From: Nitrosomonas sp.
Lineage (GTDB): Bacteria > Pseudomonadota > Gammaproteobacteria > Burkholderiales > Nitrosomonadaceae
Reading direction: 5' to 3'
DNA: 64,000 nucleotides
NCBI RefSeq assembly: GCF_020852615.1
Contig: NZ_JADZAJ010000015.1
Location: forward strand, 1-64,000
In this document: piece after piece, positions 39,951-50,395 of the stretch
Position numbering within the stretch: position 1 is the stretch's first letter
Layout of the letters: each line of letters begins with the position of its first letter
Made by a program: the position numbers and the translations under genes
The notes under the pieces: model-generated
Seen by the model: the letters and a program-made list of their open reading frames with translations, nothing else
Database searches by the model: none
Told to the model about the DNA's origin: nothing

Positions 39951-41342
39951 TCAGATACCCGCCACTCTGCTGACCACATAGCGAAATTTACCTGATTTCT
40001 CTGCCGGAATTTCAGATACCTGTTCCACCTCGATCTTTACATCCCGCCCCAGCCTGGCTTGAAACGCGTCAATGATCTGACCGGTCTGCGACGGACTCAA
40101 GCCAGTCTCTGTAACAATCTGAACACGCGTCAGACCAGGATTTTCCTGGGTAATTTTGAATACCTTAATCTCCGGTCTATCCCGCAAAATATAGATCAAT
40201 GCCAGACCATGCATGACTGTACCATCGCTGGCAACCACAAAATCAGTACTGCGACCCTGTATTTCCCTGATCAGCGGCAACCCCCGCCCACAGTCACATA
40301 CCCTGTCATCGAGCATACCAACATCACCCGTCCGATAACGAATGAAAGGAAAATCTCCGCTTGCCAGATGAGTGACAACAATCTCGCCGGATTCTCCACA
40401 AGGAAGGGAGTGACCTTGAGAATCAATAATTTCAACAATAATATCCTCAGCGGTGATATGCATGCCCCCCGCCGGGCATTCATGAGCAATAAACCCTGCA
40501 TCACGCCCTCCGTAGCCGTTTGCAACCGGACAGCCAAACGTATCGCCAATCTGCTTGCGCTGATCGTCGTACAACCGCTCGGAAGTTACAAAAGCCACTT
40601 TGATTCCTGTCCCGCGCATTGTTATATCTGATTTATCAGCATATTTCGCCATGTGCGACAAAGCGGAAGGATAACCAAACAGCATCTTCGGGCGAAATTT
40701 ACGAATCGTAGCGAGAAAATCGGTAAGCTTTTGATCGGACATCTCGAATGCCGGCAATAATTTACTGCGAAACAGGCGGTCACGCCACACGCGCAACATA
40801 TCCTGCGCTCCCAGCTCGATCGGAGATCCCCAGACTACAATTTCAGGATCACCGATATCTACGCCCCACCAGCGTGTCGCTCGCCATTTTGCGGCAATGT
40901 CATGACTGACACGTTCCCTGCCGATAAAAAATACCAGAGGCTCCCCGCTTGACCCCCCTGTATTGAAACGGGCCAGTCCTTGTGCCCGATCCGATTTAAG
41001 ATCTTCCAGATGTGAACGTATCGTTGGCTTATCGAGAAAAGGCAGGCGCTGCAGGTCAGTCAGTACATTGAATTGCTCCGGATGGAAATTCAACCCGGCA
41101 AACAGCTTCTGATAATACGGAACATGCGCATTGGCAGAGATAAGCAGCTGACGCAGCTTTTCCAGCTGTAGCTGTGCGAGTTTTTCGGGAGAAAACCACT
41201 GGGTCTGCTCCATGGATTTCCGCACCCTGACACTGGTGTGTTTCTTGAGATACTCATGTATCGGAAATAATACGTTCGACACGCATCCGGTATAAAAAAC
41301 AGGACTTTTTTCCCGGGAATCCGATCTTGTTTCAAGCTTCAT
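39951..41342 (-). CDS. Phenylacetate-CoA ligase/CapK-like adenylate-forming protein
   Basis: RFNTGGSSGEPLVFFIGRERVSHD, GYGGRDAGFIAHECPAGGMHI, RYRTGDVGMLDDRVCDCGRGLPLI. Confidence 0.88.
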   Translation of the reverse strand: MKLETRSDSREKSPVFYTGCVSNVLFPIHEYLKKHTSVRVRKSMEQTQWFSPEKLAQLQLEKLRQLLISANAHVPYYQKLFAGLNFHPEQFNVLTDLQRLPFLDKPTIRSHLEDLKSDRAQGLARFNTGGSSGEPLVFFIGRERVSHDIAAKWRATRWWGVDIGDPEIVVWGSPIELGAQDMLRVWRDRLFRSKLLPAFEMSDQKLTDFLATIRKFRPKMLFGYPSALSHMAKYADKSDITMRGTGIKVAFVTSERLYDDQRKQIGDTFGCPVANGYGGRDAGFIAHECPAGGMHITAEDIIVEIIDSQGHSLPCGESGEIVVTHLASGDFPFIRYRTGDVGMLDDRVCDCGRGLPLIREIQGRSTDFVVASDGTVMHGLALIYILRDRPEIKVFKITQENPGLTRVQIVTETGLSPSQTGQIIDAFQARLGRDVKIEVEQVSEIPAEKSGKFRYVVSRVAGI

Positions 41343-42441
41343 TTCTATGCCGGTGATTATTCAATACCTGCTGGTAAGCTGCCAGCAACCGCACACGTAC
41401 ATTGGGCCAGGCGTACTCTTGTATCAGCTTCACCCCTTCCTCAACCAGATGGTTCGCCAGAATCGGATCATTAAGCACCCTCAATACGGCTTCCGCCATA
41501 ACACCTGGTCTGGCAGGCGGTACCAGCAGCGCATTTTTTTCATGCGTGACCAGAAACGGGATCCCTCCAACATCAGTACTAACTACAGGTACGCCACTTG
41601 CCAGCGCTTCCAGAATTGAAATTGGCATATTATCGACCAGGCTCGGGTTAATCATCACATCCGCATCCTGATAAAGCGCCGAAATCATTTCATTATCCAA
41701 ACGCCCTGTAAACCGGACACTTCCACTTAACCCAAGATCCGTCACCAAATGTTCCAGTGCAGAGCGTTCAGGACCGGATCCGGCAATAGTCAATCTGGCT
41801 GCCGGCAGGTTTGCTCTGACAATGGCAAAGGCATGTATCGCAGACATAATGTCGTAAATGGGCTCAAGATTACGGGTAACGATAATATGCGGGTCACTCT
41901 TTTTTTTGGTATTTACCTCAATTTGTGTAAAAAAACGTTCAAGATTAATAATATTGGGAATGATTATCGTATCAAATCCGAATTTTTTAAAAACCCCCTG
42001 CAAAAAACCGGACGGAACCAGAATTGTCGTGACTCGCCTGAGACTGGGTCTCACCCAGAAAAAAGACTGGCTGAAAAACTTTTCTGCCTCCCCACCACGA
42101 TAATTAATGATTACAGGCTTCTGCCGCAACCAGGCAATCCAGATAACGGGGGCAGCATAAAGATGCCAGGACCAGCCGGAGTTGGCCATGACATGAAACA
42201 GCCGGACATTCTTTGCAGACAGCCAGATACGCACCAGGTAGGGAATTAACCGGCATATTGCCCGCATCCCTTTTACCCTTCCTGTCCATGCCGGGTAATA
42301 AGGTGCATTGGTCTGTACCAGTGTTACGGCAACCCCTTCCTGCTGTAACAGCCCGGCCAGCTGCCTGGTTTGATTGGCCATACCGCCAGACGGCGGAGGC
42401 AAGGGCCCGATCAGGCCGATATGCAGTTCGGATGCTTCCAA
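41332..42441 (-). CDS. Glycosyltransferase family 4
   Basis: LIGPLPPPSGGMANQTRQLA, MINPSLVDNMPISILEALASGVPVVSTDVGGIP. Confidence 0.93.
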   Translation of the reverse strand: MEASELHIGLIGPLPPPSGGMANQTRQLAGLLQQEGVAVTLVQTNAPYYPAWTGRVKGMRAICRLIPYLVRIWLSAKNVRLFHVMANSGWSWHLYAAPVIWIAWLRQKPVIINYRGGEAEKFFSQSFFWVRPSLRRVTTILVPSGFLQGVFKKFGFDTIIIPNIINLERFFTQIEVNTKKKSDPHIIVTRNLEPIYDIMSAIHAFAIVRANLPAARLTIAGSGPERSALEHLVTDLGLSGSVRFTGRLDNEMISALYQDADVMINPSLVDNMPISILEALASGVPVVSTDVGGIPFLVTHEKNALLVPPARPGVMAEAVLRVLNDPILANHLVEEGVKLIQEYAWPNVRVRLLAAYQQVLNNHRHRNEA

Positions 42442-42508
42442 TTTGAGTTCTCGGAAATAACCATTGTAATCACCAGGCAGCGGGCCGGAAACAAGTCATT
42501 ACATAAAT

Positions 42509-43735
42509 TTATCTGCAAGATCCATTTTCCCTTTTCACAGACAGCCTGTTATAAACAGGCTGATACCTTGCCACACTTTTTCGCCAATTCCGTTCGGTTT
42601 CAACAAATTCTCGCCCGGCTCTGCGCAGGTTTTCCCATTGACCGGGTGTGTTTATAAGTTCCCCGACTTTTTGTGCCAATGAACCCGGGTCACCGGACTT
42701 GAACAGAATACCATTATGGCTGTCACGGATCAGTTCCCGATGGCCTCCCACGTCGGAGGCAGCCAGCACCCTGCCCTGTGCCATGGCTTCCAGTGGTTTC
42801 AAAGGCGTGACGAGATCAGTAAGACGCATGGAAAGACGCGGATAAACCAGTACATCAATCAGGTCATAGTAATCCTGCACTTTGTCGTGCGGGATACGCC
42901 CGGTAAAAATAACCTTATCCTCAATACCAAGCCGGCTGGCAAGTTGCCGCAGCTGGTTATCCTGTGGCCCGCCTCCCACCAGCAATATACGCAAATCAGG
43001 ATGCTGCGGCAGCATGATCGGCAAAGCCTGCAGCAAAATATCCAGTCCTTCATAAGCATAAAAAGAGCCGATGAATCCCAGGACACGCTTATTTTTTAAC
43101 CCAAGCTGTTCTTTAAGTGATTCATTCGCGGGGCGGCTTGATACAAATTTTTCAATATCAACCGCATTGGGAATAACTGTAATTTTTTCCGGAACAACAC
43201 CTCGCCCGATCATGTCATTTCGCAAACCTTCACATATCGTGGTAATTGCATCCACACGCCGAAGTGCGTAATTTTCAAGCTCACGAGTCAAACGGTAGCG
43301 CACACCCCATTCGCTGCTGGTACCGTGATCTACTGCCGCATCTTCCCAAAAGGCGCGAACTTCATAAACAACGGGTATACCCGCCTTACGGGCTGCCATC
43401 AGAGCTGGAATGGCGTTGAGTGCAGGGGAGTGGGCGTGCAGCAGATCCGGCCTGATAATCTGTATAATTTCCGATAACCGGTGCACCAGACCACTAATTA
43501 CAGAAAGCTGATTCAAAACCGGTAAATGACTGACAAAATCAGACTGTGCCGGTGTTCTGTAAAAATGCCAGCCATCTACATCCTCCTCCGGCAACGTCGA
43601 ACCGGTATGTTTGGCACTGGTAACGTGAAATGTCTCCCAGCCCAGTGCTCGCTGTTCTTTCAGAATTGCCAGCGTACGAAATGTATAACCACTGTGCAAC
43701 GGTATGGAATGATCCAGAATGTGCAAAATCCGCAT
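42509..43735 (-). CDS. Exosortase A-associated (PEP-CTERM system) glycosyltransferase
   Basis: MRILHILDHSIPLHSGYTFRTLAILKEQRALGWETFHVTSAKH resembles the XrtA-associated glycosyltransferase family; GT4 motif VTPLKPLEAMAQGRVLAASDVGGHREL. Confidence 0.88.
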   Translation of the reverse strand: MRILHILDHSIPLHSGYTFRTLAILKEQRALGWETFHVTSAKHTGSTLPEEDVDGWHFYRTPAQSDFVSHLPVLNQLSVISGLVHRLSEIIQIIRPDLLHAHSPALNAIPALMAARKAGIPVVYEVRAFWEDAAVDHGTSSEWGVRYRLTRELENYALRRVDAITTICEGLRNDMIGRGVVPEKITVIPNAVDIEKFVSSRPANESLKEQLGLKNKRVLGFIGSFYAYEGLDILLQALPIMLPQHPDLRILLVGGGPQDNQLRQLASRLGIEDKVIFTGRIPHDKVQDYYDLIDVLVYPRLSMRLTDLVTPLKPLEAMAQGRVLAASDVGGHRELIRDSHNGILFKSGDPGSLAQKVGELINTPGQWENLRRAGREFVETERNWRKSVARYQPVYNRLSVKRENGSCR

Positions 43736-43853
43736 AATTTAACTTTCAGTAACCCTCAGCCAGAAATTGTCCAGATTGTAGCGTTATCAATGTCTCCTCC
43801 AACGGCAAAAATCTTTTTCTCTTTACCGTTCGACGAGTTCAGGCTGTTTGATC

Positions 43854-44942
43854 TCATTGAAATCTTGCTATCAGACGGATATCCAATCCAATTTTCCGGA
43901 AATCCGTTACCTGCAGATTATATTTTTCAGATAAGTCTGCAAGTTCAGGCAAAGCCAACATCGCTTGTGCCGAATTACCCAGCAGACTTGGTGCAAAGTA
44001 AAAAATAAACTCATCCACCAGCCCCGCTGCTGCCAATGCCCCATTCAGCACCGGGCCAGCCTCCACCAGCAGCTCATTGACACCTGATTTACCCAGCTCT
44101 GTCAGCATGGCCTTAAGATCAACTTTTCCAGTCATATCAGGCAGACTGATAACACGGGCACCCATACCTTCCAGCTGACGCATTTTCTCACTGTCAGCCT
44201 GCGCGGTAAAAATCCAGGTTGTCTCAGGATTTTGCAGCAACTTTGCCTGCAAAGGAATTTCCAGCCCGGAATCTGCAACTATACGCACAGGCTGTCTGGA
44301 TGTTTCAATATATCGTACTGTCAGCTGCGGATCATCCTGTTTAACCGAACTGATTCCGGTCAGCACTGCACAAGAGCGTGCGCGCCATTTATGTCCATCT
44401 CTTCGGGCCGGTTCATCGGTAATCCACTGACTTTTGCCATTTTTCAGCGCTATTCTGCCATCAAGGCTGGTGGCTATTTTAGTCCGTACCCACGGGTAAC
44501 CATGGTGCATGCGGGTAATAAATCCGATATTTAACTGTTGAGCTTCATCGGCAAGCAGCCCTGTCTGTATCTCAATACCAGCCTTACGTAACCTGTCCCC
44601 CCCCTGTCCATTTACATGCGGATTGGGGTCACCCATAGCCATAATCACTTTTTTTACCTGGGCCTGAATCAGGGCATCAACACAAGGTGGCGTTCTGCCA
44701 TGGTGATTGCAGGGTTCAAGAGTCACGTAAACAGTAGCACCTTTAGCTGATACCCCCGCCTCCTGTAACGCATAAATTTCCGCATGGGGCTCCCCCATAC
44801 GAATATGCCAGCCTTTTCCGACAATTCTGCCGTTATTAACAACCACACAACCTACCCGTGGATTGGGACTCGTAGTAAATAACCCTTTTTCAGCCAGTCG
44901 CAGCGCGTACGACATAAATTCATGATCAGCTGCAGTAAACAC
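43854..44942 (-). CDS. ribD: Riboflavin biosynthesis bifunctional deaminase/reductase RibD
   Basis: GEPHAEIYALQEAG, VYVTLEPCNHHGRTPPC, KIATSLDGRIALKNGKSQWIT. Confidence 0.96.
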   Translation of the reverse strand: MFTAADHEFMSYALRLAEKGLFTTSPNPRVGCVVVNNGRIVGKGWHIRMGEPHAEIYALQEAGVSAKGATVYVTLEPCNHHGRTPPCVDALIQAQVKKVIMAMGDPNPHVNGQGGDRLRKAGIEIQTGLLADEAQQLNIGFITRMHHGYPWVRTKIATSLDGRIALKNGKSQWITDEPARRDGHKWRARSCAVLTGISSVKQDDPQLTVRYIETSRQPVRIVADSGLEIPLQAKLLQNPETTWIFTAQADSEKMRQLEGMGARVISLPDMTGKVDLKAMLTELGKSGVNELLVEAGPVLNGALAAAGLVDEFIFYFAPSLLGNSAQAMLALPELADLSEKYNLQVTDFRKIGLDIRLIARFQ

Positions 44943-45130
44943 CCGTCTTTAATCCCTTAATAAAAAATGGCCGGTCGGCAATATAAGATCATGATAACTC
45001 CGTGATTACCAGTGCGACCGGCTGTGAAATCCCCTGTTACCATCCCGGCAGCGATTCATTTCAGCACTTTTATCCCGCGGGTTATTCATGCTACGATTTT
45101 TACACATTCCAATTACTACCGGAGGGTGAA

Positions 45131-45664
45131 ATGCTTTTTGTCAGGTTTTTTATTACTGCTATTGTTTTACTGTCATCAGGCTGGGTTTTTGCTGTAAAAG
45201 ACCAGGTCCCCTATGCCACACAGGTTAACAATCTGATGCGCTACTATCGGGCCACACCCAATATCGCCACTTCCGGCGCCCTTTCTCAGGATAGTATCCA
45301 GGAACTTGCTAAACACAGTTTTCAGACTGTGATTGATCTGCGTAACGAATCGGAGGGTACGCCGGCAGAAAAAAAAGCAGTTGAAGCGGCCCTAATGACT
45401 TACATCAATATTCCAGTCTCAGGCGATGGCGTAAATGAATCGCAATTAGCCGCGTTCAAACAGGCACTGGAACAGGCATCCCCCCCTATTCTCGTTCATT
45501 GTGCTACTGGCAACCGTGCTGGTGCCATGTGGACTGTTTATCGGCTAAATGAAGGAATAGCTCCCGATATTGCTTTTAAAGAAGGGCGTACTGCCGGCAT
45601 GAATGCCGGCATGGAAGAAAAAATCAGGAAGATTTGGTGCAAGGGTGCCAAAGAAGGCTGTTGA
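45131..45664 (+). CDS. Secreted DSP/tyrosine phosphatase-like protein
   Basis: Signal peptide MLFVRFFITAIVLLSSGWVFA, active-site HCATGNRAG (CX5R). Start moved to the ATG with upstream GGAGG. Confidence 0.85.
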   Translation: MLFVRFFITAIVLLSSGWVFAVKDQVPYATQVNNLMRYYRATPNIATSGALSQDSIQELAKHSFQTVIDLRNESEGTPAEKKAVEAALMTYINIPVSGDGVNESQLAAFKQALEQASPPILVHCATGNRAGAMWTVYRLNEGIAPDIAFKEGRTAGMNAGMEEKIRKIWCKGAKEGC

Positions 45665-45815
45665 CTGCGCCACCCGGAGTAGCAACAGTCCAGACACAAC
45701 CTGGTACGCTTTCCAGTTCGGGACACGTTACTTGCAACAGAATACCTCCAAAAATCATGGCGGTAGTCACCGTAATCTTTGGAATTGCTTCAGTTAATCC
45801 GGCAGACACTTGCCT

Positions 45816-47093
45816 TCAAAACTCGTTCCCCCGGCTGCTGTCAACATCTTCCGGACTGACGAGGCTGCCAAAATTACCCCAGGCATTTCTAATGTAGGAA
45901 ACCACCCAGGCAATTTCCTGATCACGGATGATGTGCTGAAAAGACGGCATACCGTAAGGGCGGGGATTGCCGGCTGTTGCAGGCGGAAATCCGCCGTACA
46001 GCACGCTGCGGACCGTATTGAGCGGCGAAATCATAGTTACGCTGCGATTCCCTGCCAGTGACGGGTAAACTCCCGGCACACCTTCTCCTGACTTGCCATG
46101 ACAATCCTGGCAGCGTTTCTCATATACCGTTTCTCCCAGCGCCAGATATCTACGTACACGTTCCGGCATAGGGGGTATTTTTCCCGGTATTGCATCACTG
46201 CGCTTTTCTCCCAGCGACTGAAGATAAACAGCCACTGCACGTAAATCATCATCTGACAGATATTGCAGGCTTTGCCTGACAATTGTTGCCATAGGGCCTG
46301 AAGTTACCGCATGCGCCGATACCCCGGTGGAAAGCAGTCTGACGATTTCATCAGTTGACCAGTCCCCTACTCCGGCTTCCTTTGGGGATATCAGGGAAGG
46401 TGCATACCAGTAAGTACCCATAATTTCCCCCCCTGCCAGTTTGTCTTCTTTACTTGCTCCCCATACGTTACGGGGAGTATGGCAGGCGTTACAGTGTCCC
46501 AGTCCCTGCACCAGATAATTACCGCGATTCCAGTCTTCACTCCTGGAATGATCCGGTTCATACACGCCCTCTTTGAAGTACCAGGTACGCCAGAGAAACA
46601 GCAGAAACTGGTTATCGTAAGGCGAGGTGATTTTATGTGGCGGATTAGTCTGTGCTACCGGAGACAGTGAACGCAGATAGGCAAAAATTGCATCAGCATC
46701 CTGGCGTGTAATTTTCGTATATTCGGTATAGGGAAAAACAGGATAGAGATAACTGCCATCCTTACCTTTGCCATAATGGAGCGCCTGCCAGAAATCTTCT
46801 CCGTTCCAGCTGCCAATACCGGTTTCATTGTCCGGCGTGATGTTGGGTGCGGTAAACAGGCCAAAAGGTGTATTCAGCTGGCGTCCGCCCGCATAAGGCT
46901 TTCCCCCCCGCGTAGTATGGCATCCCATGCAGTTACCGGCACGGGCAAGGTATTCCCCGCGCTGAATCTGTTCTGTATCAGCCTTGTTTGCCGGTGAAGC
47001 GGCCATTACGGACAAAGGCAGTACCAGGCTCGATAATAAAACTGTAATCTGCTGTTTTATTGGCACAAATCCGGATTCGTTTAGCTGTTTCAT
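45816..47093 (-). CDS. Triheme cytochrome c (alcohol/gluconate dehydrogenase cytochrome-subunit-like)
   Basis: Three CXXCH motifs: CMGCH, CNACH, CQDCH; QRGEYLARAGNCMGCHTTRGGKPYAGGRQLNTPFG. Confidence 0.88.
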   Translation of the reverse strand: MKQLNESGFVPIKQQITVLLSSLVLPLSVMAASPANKADTEQIQRGEYLARAGNCMGCHTTRGGKPYAGGRQLNTPFGLFTAPNITPDNETGIGSWNGEDFWQALHYGKGKDGSYLYPVFPYTEYTKITRQDADAIFAYLRSLSPVAQTNPPHKITSPYDNQFLLFLWRTWYFKEGVYEPDHSRSEDWNRGNYLVQGLGHCNACHTPRNVWGASKEDKLAGGEIMGTYWYAPSLISPKEAGVGDWSTDEIVRLLSTGVSAHAVTSGPMATIVRQSLQYLSDDDLRAVAVYLQSLGEKRSDAIPGKIPPMPERVRRYLALGETVYEKRCQDCHGKSGEGVPGVYPSLAGNRSVTMISPLNTVRSVLYGGFPPATAGNPRPYGMPSFQHIIRDQEIAWVVSYIRNAWGNFGSLVSPEDVDSSRGNEF

Positions 47094-47809
47094 TGGGGAA
47101 AACCCTCACGGGAAAAAATAGTCTGACAACGCTGCACAAGTTCCGGAGACAACACCTCCATTTCTGCAGATTCACCTGTTACCGGTTGAGCAGGCAGCCA
47201 CATCGCCAGCGCATTCACTTCCTCCTGGGACAGTTTTTTAGCAATTTCTGACATACAGTCCGGTGTTTGCCCGCGCATAATCCCGCCATTACGCCAGCCG
47301 CCAAACTGAGCAGCCACATAGGCATGAGGCAAGCCAAGCAGGCTGGGAATATACGGCTTTACGCCCATCAGTGCTTTTCCGTGACAGGCACTGCATGCGG
47401 GAATATCTCGTCCGGGATCGCCGGAATGGATCAATGTTTCCATCGATTGTATTTCGGCAGATGAAAGTGTATTCACAGCCGGTTCCGGATAAGGATATTT
47501 CAGGGAAGCAAAATACTGCGCTATTTCGAGCAGATATTCATCCGACAAATTTTCCAGAAGAATTGCCATAGCCTGGTAATAGCGTTTCCCATCCCGGAAA
47601 TTACGCAGCTGGTTAAACAGATAACCGGCAGGTTTGCCGGCAATTCGCGGGTAATAGGCATCACGCCCTGCCCGATCTTCATCTCCATGACAGATGGTAC
47701 AAGGTTTTACACGCTGCTCCAGTGTATCAGGTATACCGGAAGGAGCCGGTTGCTGCGCCATGGCAGGCCCGGACAGTATTACTGACAAAATAAATACAAT
47801 AAATTTCAT
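47090..47809 (-). CDS. Diheme cytochrome c (c4-like)
   Basis: Signal peptide; CTICHGDEDRAGRDAYYPRIAGKPAGYLFNQL and CSACHGKALMGVKPYIPSLLG. Confidence 0.9.
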   Translation of the reverse strand: MKFIVFILSVILSGPAMAQQPAPSGIPDTLEQRVKPCTICHGDEDRAGRDAYYPRIAGKPAGYLFNQLRNFRDGKRYYQAMAILLENLSDEYLLEIAQYFASLKYPYPEPAVNTLSSAEIQSMETLIHSGDPGRDIPACSACHGKALMGVKPYIPSLLGLPHAYVAAQFGGWRNGGIMRGQTPDCMSEIAKKLSQEEVNALAMWLPAQPVTGESAEMEVLSPELVQRCQTIFSREGFPQ

Positions 47810-47822
47810 TTACACTCAACCC

Positions 47823-48338
47823 GTGAAAAATAAACAAACCCATCAGCACACTGATCAGTCTCAGCTTAAACACCAGTACCGGAACCCGGATATTTTGCGG
47901 GAAGCAGACTCAATTCTCTCTGATTTGCCGGAAACACTGATTGACAGTTACCTTGCCACCCGGTACCAGATCTGGATTGATTCTGCCCTGGTTACGCTGA
48001 AAATCGGCTGTCCATCTGCTCCGCTGGCAGCGTTGATGCAAATGACCAGTGCTCGAAACGCGGTATACGTCACCGCCTGCAACCCGGGGAGCCGAATCGT
48101 CCCTCTTGATGTGAATCAGCTCGCCATGGTCAGATTGTATGAAAAACTTGCCGGCTGTTCAAACCACATCTACCAGGGAGCCGGGATTGATCCCACCGGA
48201 AAATGGCCGGCAGAGGAAAGCCTGCTTGCCCTGGACGTTGACCTGCCTGCTGCCAGACTGATCGGGAAAGAATTCAGGCAGAATGCAATCGTCTGGATTG
48301 ATTCTGCCGCAATGCCCCGTTTAGTACTATTGCACTGA
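47823..48338 (+). CDS. DUF3293-like protein
   Basis: TDSYLATRYQIW-type N-terminus; ARNAVYVTACNPGSRIVPLDVNQ; GTG start assumed. Confidence 0.65.
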   Translation: MKNKQTHQHTDQSQLKHQYRNPDILREADSILSDLPETLIDSYLATRYQIWIDSALVTLKIGCPSAPLAALMQMTSARNAVYVTACNPGSRIVPLDVNQLAMVRLYEKLAGCSNHIYQGAGIDPTGKWPAEESLLALDVDLPAARLIGKEFRQNAIVWIDSAAMPRLVLLH

Positions 48339-50180
48339 GGAAGTCGCTTCCCCGGTTAGGATGTTATGCTTCAATTTCTGTAACTCAGGTTGGTTCAGTG
48401 TTTCTGTTTCCAGTAACTGCTGCGCGGTCTGATCAAGCAGAGCGCGATTCCTGGTCAGAATCCGGCTGGCACGTTCAAGCGCCTGGTCAAGCAGCGAACG
48501 TACTGCCAGGTCAATCCTGTTAGCAGTTTCTTCGCTGTAATCACGGCTTTGCGGCATGGGAAATCCAGTCTGTAAATAAGCTGTCTGCTCCCGGTCATAC
48601 ACTACATTGCCAATAGCATCACTCATGCCATAGCGTAATACCATTGCACGGGCAATATCTGTAGCACGCGCCAGATCATCCGAAGCACCGGTGGAAATTT
48701 CGCTGAATACCAGTACTTCCGCTGCACGCCCTCCCAGCAACACTGCCATCTTGTTTTCCAGTTCCTTGCGTGTCATAAGGAAACGATCTTCAGTAGGGCG
48801 CTGAATGGTATAACCCAGCGCACCGATTCCACGTGGAATAATTGAAACCTTGTGGACTTCATCTGATCCTGGCAGAGCAAGTGACACCATGGCGTGACCC
48901 AGTTCATGATAGGCGACTGTCCGCCTTTCATCAGGATTGAGCAGGCGATTGCGCTTTTCCAGACCTGCCACAATCCGCTCGATCGCATTGTTAAAATCAT
49001 CCATAGCGACAGCTGATGCACCGCGCCGGGTGGCCAGCAGTGCTGCTTCGTTGATCAGATTGGCCAGATCAGCACCGGTAAAACCGGGAGTCAGCGCTGC
49101 AATCTGTTCGGTATCCACATCAGAACCCAGTGTGATTTTACCGATATGTACCGCAAGGATTTGCTGGCGCCCTTTTTTATCAGGCCGGTCAACCAGTACC
49201 TGACGATCAAAACGCCCGGCGCGCAACAAGGCGGCATCAAGAATTTCCGGGCGATTGGTGGCAGCAAGGAGAACAATACCGCTAGAGGGATCAAAGCCAT
49301 CCAGCTCGGCCAGTAACTGATTTAACGTCTGCTCTTTTTCATCGTGCCCGCCAAATCCGCCTGCACCACGAGCCCGTCCTAGTGAATCCAGCTCATCAAT
49401 AAAAATGATTGCCGGTGCCATCTGGCGTGCCTGTTCAAACAGATCACGTACCCTGGCTGCACCTACTCCGACAAACATCTCGACGAATTCTGATCCGGAA
49501 ATCGAGAAAAACGGGACACCCGCTTCCCCTGCTACCGCACGAGCCAGCAGCGTTTTACCGGTTCCCGGCGGGCCAACCAGCAGGATACCTTTGGGCGCAC
49601 GCCCCCCCAGCCGGCTGTATTCCTTTGGGTTTTTGAGAAAATTAACCACCTCGACCAGTTCCTCTTTGGCTTCATCCACACCGGCAACATTGGCGAAGGT
49701 CACTTTGGTTTCTTTTTCCACATAAACCTTGGCGCGGCTTTTACCAATTGACATCAGGCCACTTCCCATTATTCCTTTATTCATCCGCCGGATAATAAAC
49801 AGCCAGATACCGGCAAAAATTGCCATTGGCACGATCCAGGAAAGCAGATCCCGTAACCAGGTGCTCTGAACAACACCGGTGTAAGTGACACTGTGTTTAT
49901 CCAGTATTTCCGCCAGATCAGACTCAACCCGGGTGGTTACGAATTCGGAGAATTTTTCACCGGCTGATTCCTTGAGCTTACCGAAAATCTGTTTGTCCGT
50001 AATAGCCACTTCAGCCACCTTATCCTGCTCCAGCAGCGTCTGGAAGCGGCTATAGGGAATTGGCTCGATTTTTGTATACTGGTTGTACAGATTCTGGATA
50101 AAAAGAATGCTGAGTATCGCAATCAGCACATACCAGAAGTTGATCTGGGCTCGTTTGTCTGTGGGCGACTGGTTATTCAT
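48327..50180 (-). CDS. ftsH: ATP-dependent zinc metalloprotease FtsH
   Basis: [51 protein letters not shown] zinc motif. Start set at MNNQSPTDK. Confidence 0.95.
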   Translation of the reverse strand: MNNQSPTDKRAQINFWYVLIAILSILFIQNLYNQYTKIEPIPYSRFQTLLEQDKVAEVAITDKQIFGKLKESAGEKFSEFVTTRVESDLAEILDKHSVTYTGVVQSTWLRDLLSWIVPMAIFAGIWLFIIRRMNKGIMGSGLMSIGKSRAKVYVEKETKVTFANVAGVDEAKEELVEVVNFLKNPKEYSRLGGRAPKGILLVGPPGTGKTLLARAVAGEAGVPFFSISGSEFVEMFVGVGAARVRDLFEQARQMAPAIIFIDELDSLGRARGAGGFGGHDEKEQTLNQLLAELDGFDPSSGIVLLAATNRPEILDAALLRAGRFDRQVLVDRPDKKGRQQILAVHIGKITLGSDVDTEQIAALTPGFTGADLANLINEAALLATRRGASAVAMDDFNNAIERIVAGLEKRNRLLNPDERRTVAYHELGHAMVSLALPGSDEVHKVSIIPRGIGALGYTIQRPTEDRFLMTRKELENKMAVLLGGRAAEVLVFSEISTGASDDLARATDIARAMVLRYGMSDAIGNVVYDREQTAYLQTGFPMPQSRDYSEETANRIDLAVRSLLDQALERASRILTRNRALLDQTAQQLLETETLNQPELQKLKHNILTGEATSSVQ

Positions 50181-50395
50181 GATTCCTCTCTGTTCGTCTG
50201 AATTTATTTCCTGCATGCCAATGGATCATGCGGGGCGAAGAGAGAACATAAAACAGATCTTTGTACAGGGCAACCGTATTTCAATAAACCGTACAGACTT
50301 TCCCGGCCCCCTTTCCTGCCGGCCCGGGTTGCATGATAGCGCCAGTCACATACAATGGCCGCTTTCTTCAACATACCCATAAAGGATCAGTCCCG

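Noticed and set aside
45624-45809. 61-aa minus-strand ORF MSAGLTEAIPKITVTTAMIFGGILLQVTCP...
   Set aside because: Overlaps the end of the phosphatase gene, weak ribosome-binding site, no recognisable family; insufficient support.
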